Both the position numbers and the translations under genes were made by a program. From Legionella sp. W10-070 (GTDB lineage: Bacteria; Pseudomonadota; Gammaproteobacteria; Legionellales; Legionellaceae): 64,000 nucleotides of DNA. The notes beneath the pieces are model-generated. The model had not been told where the DNA came from and made no database searches. It was given only the letters and a program-made list of their open reading frames with translations. The stretch lies in the NCBI RefSeq assembly GCF_900640175.1, contig NZ_CAAAJC010000011.1:40232-104231 (forward strand), read 5' to 3'. This document shows positions 8,527-18,235 of this stretch, piece after piece; within the stretch, counting starts at the first letter, position 1, and the number at the start of each line of letters is the position of its first letter.

Positions 8527-9180
8527 CTAGAAAACAAATTCCCTCGGCTTTAATTTATCAATTAAAGGAGGGATGCTTGTTTCAAATAATTCTTTTATTT
8601 CCCATTGGCCATCTGGTTGCAGGTGATAAATTCGACCTTGCATTATAGGTTCCTTGCCGACAATGGCAAATAATTTTCCGCCAGGCAAGAGCTGCAGACG
8701 CTGAGTCTCAGTAATATGTTCAAGCGAGCCGGTAAACACCATTACATCATAGGGTGCTTTTTCGAGCCAGCCACGGGAGGCATCGCCAGTAATCAGTTCT
8801 ACGTTCATGCATTGATGTTCATGCAGCTTGCGTCGGGCGGAGTTGGTAAAATCTGAATAATAATCGACAGTAATTACTTTTTTACATAGCTTGCTTAACA
8901 GGGCGGTTAAAAAACCGGTTCCTGTTCCAACTTCCAAAACCGTTTCCTTGCCGCTAAGAGCCAGGGCCTGCAGAAGTTTACCTTCTTCCAGAGGGGTCAT
9001 CATACGCTGATTGTGTGCTAAAGGGATCTGCATATCGGAGTAAGCGAAATGCTGAAAGTTATGAGGTACAAATTCCTGACGGGGAATTTCATCATAAAGA
9101 GCAAGAATGGTTTCATCAAGAACGTCGCCTGTGCGAAGTTGTTGTTTAACCATATTGATTCGTGCATTTTGATTAGTCAT
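8527..9180 (-). CDS. pcm: Protein-L-isoaspartate O-methyltransferase family protein
   Basis: SAM-dependent class I methyltransferase related to PCMT, which repairs isoaspartyl residues. The start at 9180 (MTNQNARINMVKQQLRTG) matches the family N-terminus and gives 217 residues; the frame stays open upstream to 9345, but that part is not family-like. Motif I is VLEVGTGTGFLTALL (about residues 78-92); the usual family form has Gly-Ser-Gly-Tyr, so this is a divergent variant. The segment before it (PLAHNQRMMTPLEEGKLLQAL) corresponds to the family's active-site loop (PLPIGHGQTISAP in canonical enzymes) and is clearly different. Activity on isoaspartate is therefore not certain. The location directly before tolC is conserved in related bacteria. 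Confidence 0.82.
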   Translation of the reverse strand: MTNQNARINMVKQQLRTGDVLDETILALYDEIPRQEFVPHNFQHFAYSDMQIPLAHNQRMMTPLEEGKLLQALALSGKETVLEVGTGTGFLTALLSKLCKKVITVDYYSDFTNSARRKLHEHQCMNVELITGDASRGWLEKAPYDVMVFTGSLEHITETQRLQLLPGGKLFAIVGKEPIMQGRIYHLQPDGQWEIKELFETSIPPLIDKLKPREFVF

Positions 9181-9433
9181 TGCGGGATCACCATCGCTTA
9201 TAAGACCTTCGACGTTAACGAAAGGTACTTGTAGGTTAAAACGTTGTGGCGATTTTAGCAAGAATTGATGAAAGGTGCGATTGATTCGATGTTGATTCAA
9301 CCCAGATTCATCCAGCGGAGGTTTTTTTTGGCGCAGAATTGGCAAAATATGATCTTTGATCTCTACAAAATGAGCTATTGCATGTAAAATTTGTTATCAT
9401 TTGTTGCTTTTATGATACCCAAAGGAGATCAAG

Positions 9434-10621
9434 GTGCTTGAGCGTTTTACTGACTTTTTGCAATCTGAATTAGAGGTATTGAAGAAGGAAGGGTTATATA
9501 AGGAAGAACGTGTAATAGCCAGTCAGCAGCAGGCTGCAGTAAAAGTCAAAGAAGGTGAAGTTATTAATTTATGTGCTAATAATTATTTGGGCCTGGCTAA
9601 TAATCCCCAGTTAATCACTGAAGGACAGAAAGCACTTGAAAAATATGGTTATGGAATGGCTTCCGTGCGGTTTATTTGTGGTACCCAAACGCCCCATAAG
9701 GAATTGGAGAGAAGGTTAAGCGGTTTTCTGGGAATGGAGGATACCATCCTTTACTCTTCTTGCTTTGATGCAAATACGGGGTTGTTTGAAACGTTGCTGG
9801 GTGCGGAAGATGCCATTATAAGCGATGCATTAAATCACGCCAGCATCATCGATGGCGTTCGTCTGTGCAAGGCTGCAAGGTTTCGTTATGCTAATAATGA
9901 CATGAAAGACCTGGAAGAGCAGCTAATTGCCGCCCAGAACGCTCGTTTTCGCTTGATAGCCACCGACGGTGTATTTTCAATGGATGGGATTATCGCCAAT
10001 TTACCTGCCATTTGTGAATTGGCAGAGCGTTATGATGCGATGGTGATGGTCGATGATTCTCATGCGGTTGGATTTATGGGAGAAACCGGACGAGGTACAC
10101 CGGAATATTGTGGTGTTGCTGATAAAATAGACATTCTGACCGGAACCTTGGGAAAGGCACTTGGTGGTGCATCGGGTGGCTATACGGCAGCAAATGCCAC
10201 CATCATCGATTGGTTACGCCAGCGTTCCAGGCCTTACCTTTTTTCTAATACTCTGGCGCCGATGATTGCACAAAGTTCCATTGCTGTGCTGGATTTACTG
10301 CAAGGCAGTAATGAGCTTCTTAAAAAGCTTAAGCGAAATAGCCAGTATTTTCGCAATGGCATGGGAAAGCTTGGTTTTAATTTGGTTCCGGGAGAACATG
10401 CGATTATTCCCGTTATGCTCGGTGATGCTTCCTTGGCAGGGAAAATGGCAGCCCGCTTGTTGGAAGAAGGAATCTATGTGGTCGGGTTTTCTTATCCTGT
10501 GGTTCCTAAAGGCAAGGCAAGGATCCGCACACAAATGTCCGCAGCCCACGAATTAGAGCATTTGGACAGGGCGTTGGAAGCGTTTGCGAAAGTAGGTAAA
10601 GAACTGGGTGTTATCAATTAA
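9434..10621 (+). CDS. kbl: 2-amino-3-ketobutyrate CoA ligase (glycine C-acetyltransferase)
   Basis: PLP enzyme that cleaves 2-amino-3-ketobutyrate with CoA to glycine and acetyl-CoA, the second step of threonine degradation. Begins with GTG; AAAGGAGATC ends three bases before it. The 395-residue length equals that of the E. coli enzyme. Visible motifs: [43 protein letters not shown], and the PLP-lysine segment [15 protein letters not shown] near residue 240. It is followed after 73 bases by tdh, the first enzyme of the same route, so the pair forms an operon that turns threonine into glycine and acetyl-CoA, fitting the amino-acid-based metabolism of Legionella. The start is 253 bases from the divergent pcm start. 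Confidence 0.96.
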   Translation: MLERFTDFLQSELEVLKKEGLYKEERVIASQQQAAVKVKEGEVINLCANNYLGLANNPQLITEGQKALEKYGYGMASVRFICGTQTPHKELERRLSGFLGMEDTILYSSCFDANTGLFETLLGAEDAIISDALNHASIIDGVRLCKAARFRYANNDMKDLEEQLIAAQNARFRLIATDGVFSMDGIIANLPAICELAERYDAMVMVDDSHAVGFMGETGRGTPEYCGVADKIDILTGTLGKALGGASGGYTAANATIIDWLRQRSRPYLFSNTLAPMIAQSSIAVLDLLQGSNELLKKLKRNSQYFRNGMGKLGFNLVPGEHAIIPVMLGDASLAGKMAARLLEEGIYVVGFSYPVVPKGKARIRTQMSAAHELEHLDRALEAFAKVGKELGVIN

Positions 10622-10694
10622 TATTCTATAGGCATCCAGTTGAACCAACATTAATTTTAGGGTTTTTAATGAATCAATTTTTCAGGGGATATGC

Positions 10695-11720
10695 ATGAAG
10701 TCGTTAGTTAAAGCCAAACGTGAGCCTGGAATTTGGATGGAAGATGTTCCAGTGCCTGAGTATGGGGTCAATGACGTTCTTATTAAAATTAAGAAAACTG
10801 CTATTTGTGGAACAGATATCCATATTTATTCCTGGGATGATTGGGCTCAGGCTACTATTCCGGTACCTATGACTGTAGGACATGAGTTTTATGGTGAAAT
10901 CGTTGAGGTGGGACGCGAGGTTAAAGGACTGCAGGTAGGTCAGCGTGTTTCTGGTGAGGGACACATTACCTGCGGAATGTGCCGAAATTGCCGTGCAGGC
11001 AAGCGCCATCTCTGTCGAAATACACAGGGTGTAGGCGTTAACCGCCCGGGTTGTTTCGCAGAGTATCTGGCCTTACCAGCAACCAATGTTCTTGTCTTGC
11101 CTGACAATATTACTGCTGATCAGGCATCGATTCTTGATCCATTGGGAAATGCTACCCACTGTGCTCTGGCATTTGATGTAGTGGGTGAGGATGTTTTAAT
11201 TACCGGCGCAGGCCCTATCGGGATTATGGCTGTTGCTATTGTACGTCACATTGGGGCACGTCATGTGGTTATTACTGATGTCAATGATCACCGCCTGGAA
11301 CTTGCTCGCAAGATGGGTGCTACAAAAGCAATAAATGTCAAGTATCAACCGATCAAGGAAGTGATGACCGAATTAGGGATGACTGAGGGATTTGATGTTG
11401 GTTTGGAAATGTCTGGAAATCCTATGGCATTGAATGACATGGTAAAAGCAATGAATCACGGCGGACACATTGCCATGCTTGGTATTCCTCCTCAGGAAAC
11501 TCCTATTGATTGGAATCAGGTCATTTTTAAAGGGCTTGTCGTTAAGGGAATTTATGGTCGTGAAATGTTTGAAACCTGGTATAAAATGATTGCCATGTTA
11601 CAGAGTGGTTTAAATTTAGAACCAGTAATTACCCATCATTTCCCTGTTGCAGAGTATCAGCATGCTTTCCAGATTATGGCATCAGGACAGTCAGGCAAGG
11701 TAATACTTGACTGGTCTTAA
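10695..11720 (+). CDS. tdh: L-threonine 3-dehydrogenase
   Basis: Zinc- and NAD-dependent medium-chain dehydrogenase that oxidises threonine to 2-amino-3-ketobutyrate, the substrate of the neighbouring kbl product. 341 residues, the standard length. Catalytic zinc site: [16 protein letters not shown] and the VGHEFYGE segment. Structural zinc site: four cysteines in [20 protein letters not shown]-binding Rossmann motif: [14 protein letters not shown] near residue 170. A GGGG-type ribosome binding site lies before the ATG. Everything needed for activity is present. Confidence 0.96.
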   Translation: MKSLVKAKREPGIWMEDVPVPEYGVNDVLIKIKKTAICGTDIHIYSWDDWAQATIPVPMTVGHEFYGEIVEVGREVKGLQVGQRVSGEGHITCGMCRNCRAGKRHLCRNTQGVGVNRPGCFAEYLALPATNVLVLPDNITADQASILDPLGNATHCALAFDVVGEDVLITGAGPIGIMAVAIVRHIGARHVVITDVNDHRLELARKMGATKAINVKYQPIKEVMTELGMTEGFDVGLEMSGNPMALNDMVKAMNHGGHIAMLGIPPQETPIDWNQVIFKGLVVKGIYGREMFETWYKMIAMLQSGLNLEPVITHHFPVAEYQHAFQIMASGQSGKVILDWS

Positions 11721-11814
11721 ATCAGGCGTAAAAATCCAATTTTTTAGCATATTAACCTTGAGAAAACAGGCGGTTTGATTTAATTTCTGCGCCTGTTTGT
11801 GACGGAGGCATTGC

Positions 11815-13491
11815 ATGTCATCACAGTATATTTTTACCATGAACCGCGTCAGTAAAGTAGTTGATAATCAACGCTTTATTTTAAAAGACATTTCTTTAAG
11901 TTTTTTTCCTGGAGCGAAAATTGGTGTTTTAGGCCTCAATGGCTCAGGTAAATCTACTCTATTACGTATCATGGCTGGTGTTGATAATCAGTATGAAGGC
12001 GAAGCCAGGCCGCAGACAGGCATAAAAATAGGATACCTTGCCCAAGAGCCGGAACTTGATTTAAACAAGACTGTCCGTGAAATAGTTGAAGAAGGGGTCT
12101 TTGAAATTAAGAGTAAGCTGGCTGCATTCGATGAAATCAGTATGCGTTTTGCAGAACCTATGAGCGATGAGGAGATGAATGCCTTATTAGTCAAACAAGG
12201 CGAGTTGCAAAATGATATCGAAGCCTGTGGCGGCTGGGAGTTGGATCGCAAGCTTGATGTTGCCGCAAGCGCACTGCGGCTGCCAGATTGGGATGCCAGG
12301 ATTAGTCAGCTTTCAGGAGGGGAGCGCCGCCGGGTGGCATTATGCCGTTTGTTGTTGTCCAATCCCGATATGTTATTGCTGGATGAACCGACAAACCATC
12401 TTGATGCTGAGAGTGTGGCCTGGCTTGAGCGTTATTTGGAAGAATTTTCAGGAACGGTGGTGGCTATTACCCATGATCGCTATTTTCTTGATAATGCTGC
12501 AGAGTGGATCCTTGAGTTGGATCGCGGTGAAGGAATTCCTTACAAGGGTAACTATACTTCCTGGCTTGAGCAAAAAGAAGCACGTTTAGCAATGGAAGAC
12601 AGACAGCAAGCTGCTCATCAGCGTGCCATTAAGGCAGAATTAGAGTGGGTCCGTACTTCACCTAAAGGCCGACATGCTAAAAATAAGGCAAGGCTTGCTC
12701 GTTTTGAAGAAATGAATTCCAAAGAATTCCAGAAACGTAACGAAACAAATGAATTGTATATACCACCAGGCAACCGTTTAGGTGATTTGGTTATTGAAGG
12801 AAGAAATATCTCTAAATCGTTTGCTGATCGTCTGTTAATAGACAATTTAAGTTTTCAATTACCTAAAGGCGGTATTCTTGGCATCATTGGTCCTAACGGT
12901 GCTGGAAAATCCACCTTTTTGAAAATGATAACAGGTCAGGAAAGTCCAGATAGCGGAGAAATCAAAATCGGTGAAACAGTTGATTTGGCCTATGTGGATC
13001 AAATGCGGGATGATTTAGACGGCAACAAAACAGTTTGGGAAGAAATTTCAGATGGGCATGATATTATGCAGGTTGGCTCGTTCCAGATGCCTTCCAGGGC
13101 TTATGTAGGACGTTTTAATTTCAAAGGCGCTGATCAGCAGAAAAAGATGTCGCAGCTTTCGGGAGGCGAGCGCAACCGTGTTCATTTGGCCAAGCTTTTA
13201 AAACGTGGTGCTAATGTAATCTTGCTTGATGAGCCGAGTAATGATCTTGATGTAGAAACCTTGCGTGCATTGGAAGAAGCTATATTAAATTTTCCTGGTT
13301 GTGCGATTGTAATTTCTCACGATCGCTGGTTCCTCGATCGGATATGTACTCACTTAATGGCCTTTGAGGGTGATTCGCAAGTGGTTTTCATAGAGGGCAA
13401 TTATAGTGATTATGAAGCGGATAGAAAAAGAAGGCTGGGTGATGAAGCTGATAAACCCTCACGTATTAAATACCGTCGTCTAAGCAATTGA
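11815..13491 (+). CDS. ettA: Energy-dependent translational throttle protein EttA (ABC-F)
   Basis: Cytosolic ABC-F ATPase that binds the ribosomal E site and gates entry into elongation according to the ATP/ADP ratio. 558 residues with two ABC cassettes: Walker A GLNGSGKST (about 41-49) and GPNGAGKST (about 358-366), signature motifs LSGGERRRVAL and LSGGERNRVHL, and Walker B LLLDEPTNHLD and ILLDEPSNDLD. Between them lie the arm and the charged P-site linker region (residues about 245-320). GGAGG precedes the ATG by eight bases. Stand-alone transcription unit. The match in length and arm segment supports EttA rather than Uup or YheS. Confidence 0.95.
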   Translation: MSSQYIFTMNRVSKVVDNQRFILKDISLSFFPGAKIGVLGLNGSGKSTLLRIMAGVDNQYEGEARPQTGIKIGYLAQEPELDLNKTVREIVEEGVFEIKSKLAAFDEISMRFAEPMSDEEMNALLVKQGELQNDIEACGGWELDRKLDVAASALRLPDWDARISQLSGGERRRVALCRLLLSNPDMLLLDEPTNHLDAESVAWLERYLEEFSGTVVAITHDRYFLDNAAEWILELDRGEGIPYKGNYTSWLEQKEARLAMEDRQQAAHQRAIKAELEWVRTSPKGRHAKNKARLARFEEMNSKEFQKRNETNELYIPPGNRLGDLVIEGRNISKSFADRLLIDNLSFQLPKGGILGIIGPNGAGKSTFLKMITGQESPDSGEIKIGETVDLAYVDQMRDDLDGNKTVWEEISDGHDIMQVGSFQMPSRAYVGRFNFKGADQQKKMSQLSGGERNRVHLAKLLKRGANVILLDEPSNDLDVETLRALEEAILNFPGCAIVISHDRWFLDRICTHLMAFEGDSQVVFIEGNYSDYEADRKRRLGDEADKPSRIKYRRLSN

Positions 13492-13545
13492 TTAACTATA
13501 TTTTTTAAAAAATAGACAGCAATCAAATAGAGAGAATTTTTCACC

Positions 13546-14127
13546 ATGAAGAAGTTGTTGGGGATTGGCATATTGGGTCTTGGACTTTCCGGGTGCATGC
13601 AATATTGTGATGAATCCTGTTATGTCACGGACGATGCGGGTTTTGTCCATCGTACTATTCATTATACAGTCGATAAACGTGGCCGGGATTATTTTCCTGT
13701 AAAAGCGCCTGCAACGGGAAAGAAACAGTTTATCTTTGATCCTAAAGCCTATGCCTGGGCTGCTTATGATGCCGAAGGTAATCGGCTGATGACCGGCGGC
13801 GCTTCAGGAGGAAAAGATTTTTGTGAAGATGCAGGCCAACCTTGCCGGACGGTAACAGGGACCTTCCGCGTATATAATAAAAGAGGTCCTGAGTGTCGTT
13901 CCGGAGAATACCCGGTTGAGACAACGGGTGGAGCCAAAATGCCCTACTGTACCTATTTTTTCCAGGGCTATACAATCCATGCAGCTTATGAAGTTCCTTA
14001 TGCCAACTCAAGCCACGGTTGTGTGCGCGTATTCCCCAGCGCTGCGAAATGGCTAAACGAGGAGTTTCTTACCCTGGGAACCCAGGTTACTGTACTGCCT
14101 TACACGGATGAAGAAAAAGTAAGCTAG
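13546..14127 (+). CDS. L,D-transpeptidase family lipoprotein
   Basis: Predicted outer- or inner-membrane lipoprotein with a YkuD-type L,D-transpeptidase domain, which makes 3-3 cross-links in peptidoglycan or attaches proteins to it. The signal peptide ends in a lipobox (GLGLSGC, Cys17). The catalytic motif is SSHGCVRVFP near residues 151-160, with the usual His and Cys; YTIHAAYEVP upstream supplies the other conserved His. Extra cysteines (CDESC near the N-terminus, FCEDAGQPC and PECRSGEYP) suggest disulfides, so DsbD-dependent maturation is plausible. Which substrate it uses cannot be read. Confidence 0.88.
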   Translation: MKKLLGIGILGLGLSGCMQYCDESCYVTDDAGFVHRTIHYTVDKRGRDYFPVKAPATGKKQFIFDPKAYAWAAYDAEGNRLMTGGASGGKDFCEDAGQPCRTVTGTFRVYNKRGPECRSGEYPVETTGGAKMPYCTYFFQGYTIHAAYEVPYANSSHGCVRVFPSAAKWLNEEFLTLGTQVTVLPYTDEEKVS

Positions 14128-14191
14128 TAAACCTGAGGGTCTCACTTCCTTATTATCCTGATCTTGGAATGAAAAGACGGCTTTAATCATT

Positions 14192-15367
14192 TTAAGCCTG
14201 TATCTTCAGTCTGAGATCAAGGACGTCTGCATTAATTCTTACCCTGCCTGTTGTAAATGGCAATTGTTGGCCATTCATGGATAAGGAGTTTCCTATCAAT
14301 GTTTTGGAAAAGACATGGGCATATAAAAGCTCCAGCGTTGCTGTTTTATGAATGCGGTAATCAGCTGCCAAACCAAGAAAATATTGGGTATCAGAAGGAA
14401 AGTTAATAGTACGAAGACGATCGCGCTCCGGACCGTTATCCAGCATACCAACCAGGGTGAAGCCAAGATTCTCAGTCTGTTGGTGGCGAAGCGCTGCAGA
14501 ATAAGCCCAGGAGGGATTGTATTTCATAGTAAAGGTAAAATCTGGATTAATCGGTGGGCGTGCTGCTGTATTACGAATTCTTGCAAATTGATTTGCATTC
14601 CATTCTGTACAAAATAATTGCAAGCTTATCAACCAGTTGGGATTAAAAAGATGGACATAATTGAGTGTGGTTGTTGCAGGCATGCGAAAGTTAAAACTTA
14701 ATGCATTGTTAACATCTCCATCAAAAAGACTTGCTCCGCGCGTTTTTTGTTTGATTGCTGAATAGTAGCTTACACCCAGAAAATTGTTAGCGTTTGCCAT
14801 GAAATAAAGACCGGCATTATAACCCATACCAAAACTGGATGTACGGTTGATTAAGGTAGCGTAGTCAGTCTGGTTGATTGGTAAAGCCCAGTTCGTCTGA
14901 TTATCTTTAAGAAAGTTTAAATTCAGTCCGGCTCCTAAGATTAAACGGGGAGTAATAGCATAGGAAAAACGTGGGCTTATATCGACATCAGTCATTAAGG
15001 TTTCCGTTGCCGCATAACGAGTAAAGGTATGTGCGCCCCACCTTAGATTGGAATGAAAAGGCTGGGTGACATCCACGGCCAGAACCAATTTGTCATTGGC
15101 GCGAGTGGCAATCCGTCCATAGGGCAATAAGCTTGCCCTGCGTGAATAGCTGACACCACTATCATATTGCAATGAATTTAAATTCAGTACACTGCCTTGA
15201 AATCGGGCATCGACATAGAAGCTGGTACCGCCTATGATTAACTCATTTTTTTTTACTTTAAAAAGTTCAGCAGGATTGCTGTAGCTGATGCCAGCGAAAT
15301 ACTGTAGTACATTCGCATGCAGGTTAATGCTTGTTAGACTGAGTATAAGGGCAATTGAGTGGCGCAT
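14192..15367 (-). CDS. FadL/OmpP1-family outer membrane protein
   Basis: Predicted outer-membrane beta-barrel of the FadL/TodX/OmpP1 transport group (long-chain fatty acids or other hydrophobic compounds). Signal peptide at the N-terminus (MRHSIALILSLTSINLHA), followed by the SNPAEL segment, which corresponds to the NPA motif of FadL-family hatch domains, then many alternating hydrophobic beta strands with Tyr/Trp girdles, ending in a DLRLKIQA strand. About 391 residues, slightly short for FadL. The frame also offers a GTG at 15376; the ATG at 15367 begins the signal peptide directly. It lies 57 bases downstream of the IcmL-like gene on the same strand. Confidence 0.75.
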   Translation of the reverse strand: MRHSIALILSLTSINLHANVLQYFAGISYSNPAELFKVKKNELIIGGTSFYVDARFQGSVLNLNSLQYDSGVSYSRRASLLPYGRIATRANDKLVLAVDVTQPFHSNLRWGAHTFTRYAATETLMTDVDISPRFSYAITPRLILGAGLNLNFLKDNQTNWALPINQTDYATLINRTSSFGMGYNAGLYFMANANNFLGVSYYSAIKQKTRGASLFDGDVNNALSFNFRMPATTTLNYVHLFNPNWLISLQLFCTEWNANQFARIRNTAARPPINPDFTFTMKYNPSWAYSAALRHQQTENLGFTLVGMLDNGPERDRLRTINFPSDTQYFLGLAADYRIHKTATLELLYAHVFSKTLIGNSLSMNGQQLPFTTGRVRINADVLDLRLKIQA

Positions 15368-15424
15368 AATATTCACTTTTTAGAGTAAGATGCAGCTCTG
15401 AAGACAGAGCTGCATCTTGACCGA

Positions 15425-16273
15425 CTAAGGTTGTGGAGCAGGTTGTGTTACTGTTGCGGGTGCTGGTACTGTTGTTTGAGGTATATGATGCGGAATTGCT
15501 ATCATTTGCATAATACCCAGGTCGCCGGAAACTTTACGCCCAATAACCAGATTTACCGTCAAGGTCTGGGTCAGTTTTTCGTTATTATTTTGATAAACAA
15601 CCTGCAAGGGAAGCGTCACTTTCCATTGATTGTCTTTTGCTTCTGTCACTTGTCCTTGACCGCTGACCATGCTGCTTACCATCAAGTGTTGCGATTTAAT
15701 GGCATTAAGATTACCGGATTTTTGCAGCGCATCATAGAAACCCTGCCATCCTTGCTCTGTGTAACAAGTCTTAAGGGCAGATAATTGGGTATCAATGTTA
15801 TTATGATCGAAGTCAAAGGATTGTGTTGCTGCCTTTTCAGCCCATTTCATCACCAGTCCCTGTTCAATTTGGGCGGTTTCTGCTGGAATGCGATAGTTAC
15901 AGTCAATGGGTTGAGGGGGGGCAGGTTGTTGAATTGCCGCCGGTGTCTGGGGGGCGGTTGTATCAGGCGTTGCAGGGAGAGCACTGTCTTGTGGAGGAGG
16001 GGTAACCGCTTGAGAGGTGTTTCCTTGAACACTGGCAGGGTCTTGAGCTTCTGATGGTTGTGAAGATGCCCCTGATACGGGTGTTGGCATTTCCGAGCCT
16101 TGAGGCGAGGGCAATTGGGGGCCATCTGGATTAGGTGTGACTGGTGATGCCGGTGCCTGGTTGGATGCCAGGCGGGTTGCTGTGTTGATATTTACTGCAA
16201 TGTTATTATTTTCCGCGGATGCAGTTGTACATAAAACAGCCATTAATCCTGCGCACAGCATGGATCTTTTCAT
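15425..16273 (-). CDS. Secreted IcmL/DotI-like protein with proline-rich linker
   Basis: The C-terminal half (about residues 120-265) matches the periplasmic domain of DotI/IcmL, a core subunit of the Legionella Dot/Icm type IVB secretion system: SFDFDHNNIDTQL, the GWQGFYDALQKSGNL segment, WKVTLPLQVVYQ and GDLGIMQMIAIP. In place of the membrane anchor of IcmL there is a cleavable-looking signal peptide (MKRSMLCAGLMAVLCTTASA), and between them about 85 residues very rich in Pro, Gln and Thr. A start at 16291 is possible in frame, but AAGGAGTG lies before the ATG at 16273. Probably a periplasmic relative of IcmL, not the dotI gene itself, which sits elsewhere with other icm genes. The role is unknown. 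Confidence 0.75.
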   Translation of the reverse strand: MKRSMLCAGLMAVLCTTASAENNNIAVNINTATRLASNQAPASPVTPNPDGPQLPSPQGSEMPTPVSGASSQPSEAQDPASVQGNTSQAVTPPPQDSALPATPDTTAPQTPAAIQQPAPPQPIDCNYRIPAETAQIEQGLVMKWAEKAATQSFDFDHNNIDTQLSALKTCYTEQGWQGFYDALQKSGNLNAIKSQHLMVSSMVSGQGQVTEAKDNQWKVTLPLQVVYQNNNEKLTQTLTVNLVIGRKVSGDLGIMQMIAIPHHIPQTTVPAPATVTQPAPQP

Positions 16274-16290
16274 CGGTAACACTCCTTGCA

Positions 16291-17253
16291 TTAGTAGTAA
16301 TCCAATAGCTCTGCCACCAGGCTGGCAGCCAGACGGGCAGTTTTTTGCTCCTGATCAAGAGACGGTGAGAGCTCAGCTATATCAATACTTACAACTTTGC
16401 CAGTTTGTAAGATGTATTTCAACAGGGGAAGCGCTTGCCAAGGGGTTAAACCTAATATTTGCGGAGCGCTAACGCCCGGTGCAAAGCATTCTGCAAAGAC
16501 ATCAAGACAAATCGTTAAGTAAATATTTTCATGATTTAATAAGAAATTATCAAGAAAGGCAATTTGCCAGGCCAGGCTCTCCATGTGGATCTGTTCTGCC
16601 GTAAGGTAACGGACATTAAGTTCTGAAGCGGTGGCAAATAAGCTCGCTGTATTGCCAATAGCCTGGATGCCTAAGCAGCAATAATCAAAGGTCAGTTGAT
16701 TTTCAAGACAAAATTTTGCCATTTGGCGAAACGGTGTGCCCGAGGTGGCATCATGCCCTCCTTTCATGGGACGTAGATCAAAATGGGCATCAAAATTAAT
16801 GATACCCAATTTAGGATAGGATGAAATCAATCCGGAAAAATGGCCCCATGCGATTTCATGCCCGCCACCAAAGGCTAATGTTTTATGCCCTTGCTGATGA
16901 AGGTAATTGACAAGTTTTGCAAATTGTTCCTGTGCGGTTTCCAGTTGTTGATCCTGACAGATAATATTGCCGATATCAGTGAGTTGTTTATTGGAGTGGC
17001 AGGGAAGCTTTGCCAGTTGTTCGCGAAGCGCCGAGGGACCCGTCTTTGCCCCGGGACGGCCTTCGTTACGTTTTATTCCCTCATCACAACAAAAACCTGC
17101 CAGAATAATATTGTCCTGCGATGGCGTCAGTGATTGCGAACGAATATCCACACAATCCACACGTTGAAAAAACCGTTCACGGGGAAGACTATCCTTTCGT
17201 CCTTGCCACAGAGAGGAATTGGTCACTTCATAGTTTAAAATAGTAGCTAACAT
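16291..17253 (-). CDS. hutG: Formimidoylglutamase
   Basis: Ureohydrolase-family enzyme that hydrolyses N-formimidoyl-glutamate to glutamate and formamide, last step of one histidine-degradation route. 320 residues. Manganese-site motifs: FGGGHEIAWGHF (about 127-138), INFDAHFDLRP (about 151-161) and ICLDVFAECFAPGVSAP (about 242-258). In most ureohydrolases the third motif begins Asp-x-Asp; here the first Asp is Cys, which may still be a family variant. AAGGAG lies before the ATG. It is divergent from the SDR-hutI pair, so both arms probably share a control region in 17254-17474. hutH and hutU are not in the window. Confidence 0.9.
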   Translation of the reverse strand: MLATILNYEVTNSSLWQGRKDSLPRERFFQRVDCVDIRSQSLTPSQDNIILAGFCCDEGIKRNEGRPGAKTGPSALREQLAKLPCHSNKQLTDIGNIICQDQQLETAQEQFAKLVNYLHQQGHKTLAFGGGHEIAWGHFSGLISSYPKLGIINFDAHFDLRPMKGGHDATSGTPFRQMAKFCLENQLTFDYCCLGIQAIGNTASLFATASELNVRYLTAEQIHMESLAWQIAFLDNFLLNHENIYLTICLDVFAECFAPGVSAPQILGLTPWQALPLLKYILQTGKVVSIDIAELSPSLDQEQKTARLAASLVAELLDYY

Positions 17254-17474
17254 GGGAGTCTCCTTAGCCTAATACTATAACTCTACAAGCAGAATAATGT
17301 AACTGAAGGTGCGATTTCCAAACAATCAGGAAATATTAGTAAATTCATGCCAATTCGTTTAAATGTCTGCTATTATCGGCGCATTAATCAGCTCCTGAAC
17401 AGGGTTGATTCACTTGATTTTGAAAACCTGGAATATAGAACAGTTATTTTGATTACCTCTTTAAGGAGCGAACG

Positions 17475-18233
17475 GTGTTTGTTATTACTGGCGGTGGAAG
17501 TGGAATAGGAAGGGCATTGGCTCAGGCTCTGGCCAGACGCGAGAAACACGTTTTAATTATTGGCCGACGTGAAGATGCGCTTATGCAAACTGCTGAATTT
17601 TCCCCCCTGATAAGCGTCCTTAAGGCCGATATAGCCAGTGATGAGGGGCGAAATGCAGTTGCCATGCACTTAGGGCAAGTCGCTGTTATCGATGGGCTGG
17701 TTCATAATGCCGGCACAATAGAGCCTATAGTCCCTGTTACCCAAATTAAAGAGGCCCCCTGGCGACAGGCTTTGGCCACCAACCTTGATGCGCCTTTATT
17801 TTTAACTCAACGCCTGATTGACAAGCTGCGGCGAGGCCGAGTGTTGCACATAGGTTCGGGTGCTGCTTATTTTCCTGTTACAGGTTGGGCTGCCTATTGT
17901 GTTTCAAAGGCTGCGCTGGCGATGTTAACCCGATGCTGGCAACAGGAAAGCAAGGATACGGCATTCGCCAGTGTGATGCCCGGTATTATTGACACCGATA
18001 TGCAATCCCTGATTCGACAGGCATCATTTATGGAAGAAGAAAAACGCCGCTTTTTTATTGATTTAAAAAATGAAAAACGCCTGCTTTCCCCGGAAACGGT
18101 CGCTCTTTTTTTATCCTGGCTATTAGTTGATAGCCACAAGGAACAATTTATATCGCAGGAGTGGGATATCTATGACAAAAGCCATCATCACTACTGGCTT
18201 GCTTCTCCACACCGTGTTCCTGAATGGGAGTAA
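17475..18233 (+). CDS. Short-chain dehydrogenase/reductase
   Basis: Classical SDR of 252 residues. Cofactor motif TGGGSGIG at residues 5-12, HNAG near 76, and the catalytic Ser, Tyr and Lys in [22 protein letters not shown] (Ser about 124, YCVSK about 137-141). Arg residues after the second strand (GRREDAL) favour NADP. Begins with GTG behind TTAAGGAGCG. Its stop lies just before the hutI start, so the two are co-transcribed. The substrate is unknown; no step of histidine degradation calls for an SDR, so it may be a passenger or may act on a sugar or pterin-like compound. Confidence 0.88.
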   Translation: MFVITGGGSGIGRALAQALARREKHVLIIGRREDALMQTAEFSPLISVLKADIASDEGRNAVAMHLGQVAVIDGLVHNAGTIEPIVPVTQIKEAPWRQALATNLDAPLFLTQRLIDKLRRGRVLHIGSGAAYFPVTGWAAYCVSKAALAMLTRCWQQESKDTAFASVMPGIIDTDMQSLIRQASFMEEEKRRFFIDLKNEKRLLSPETVALFLSWLLVDSHKEQFISQEWDIYDKSHHHYWLASPHRVPEWE

Positions 18234-18235
18234 GA

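Noticed and set aside
15785..16125. Open frames on both strands inside the IcmL-like gene
   Set aside because: By-products of the Pro/Gln-rich codons of the linker; no ribosome binding sites and overlap with a better-supported gene.
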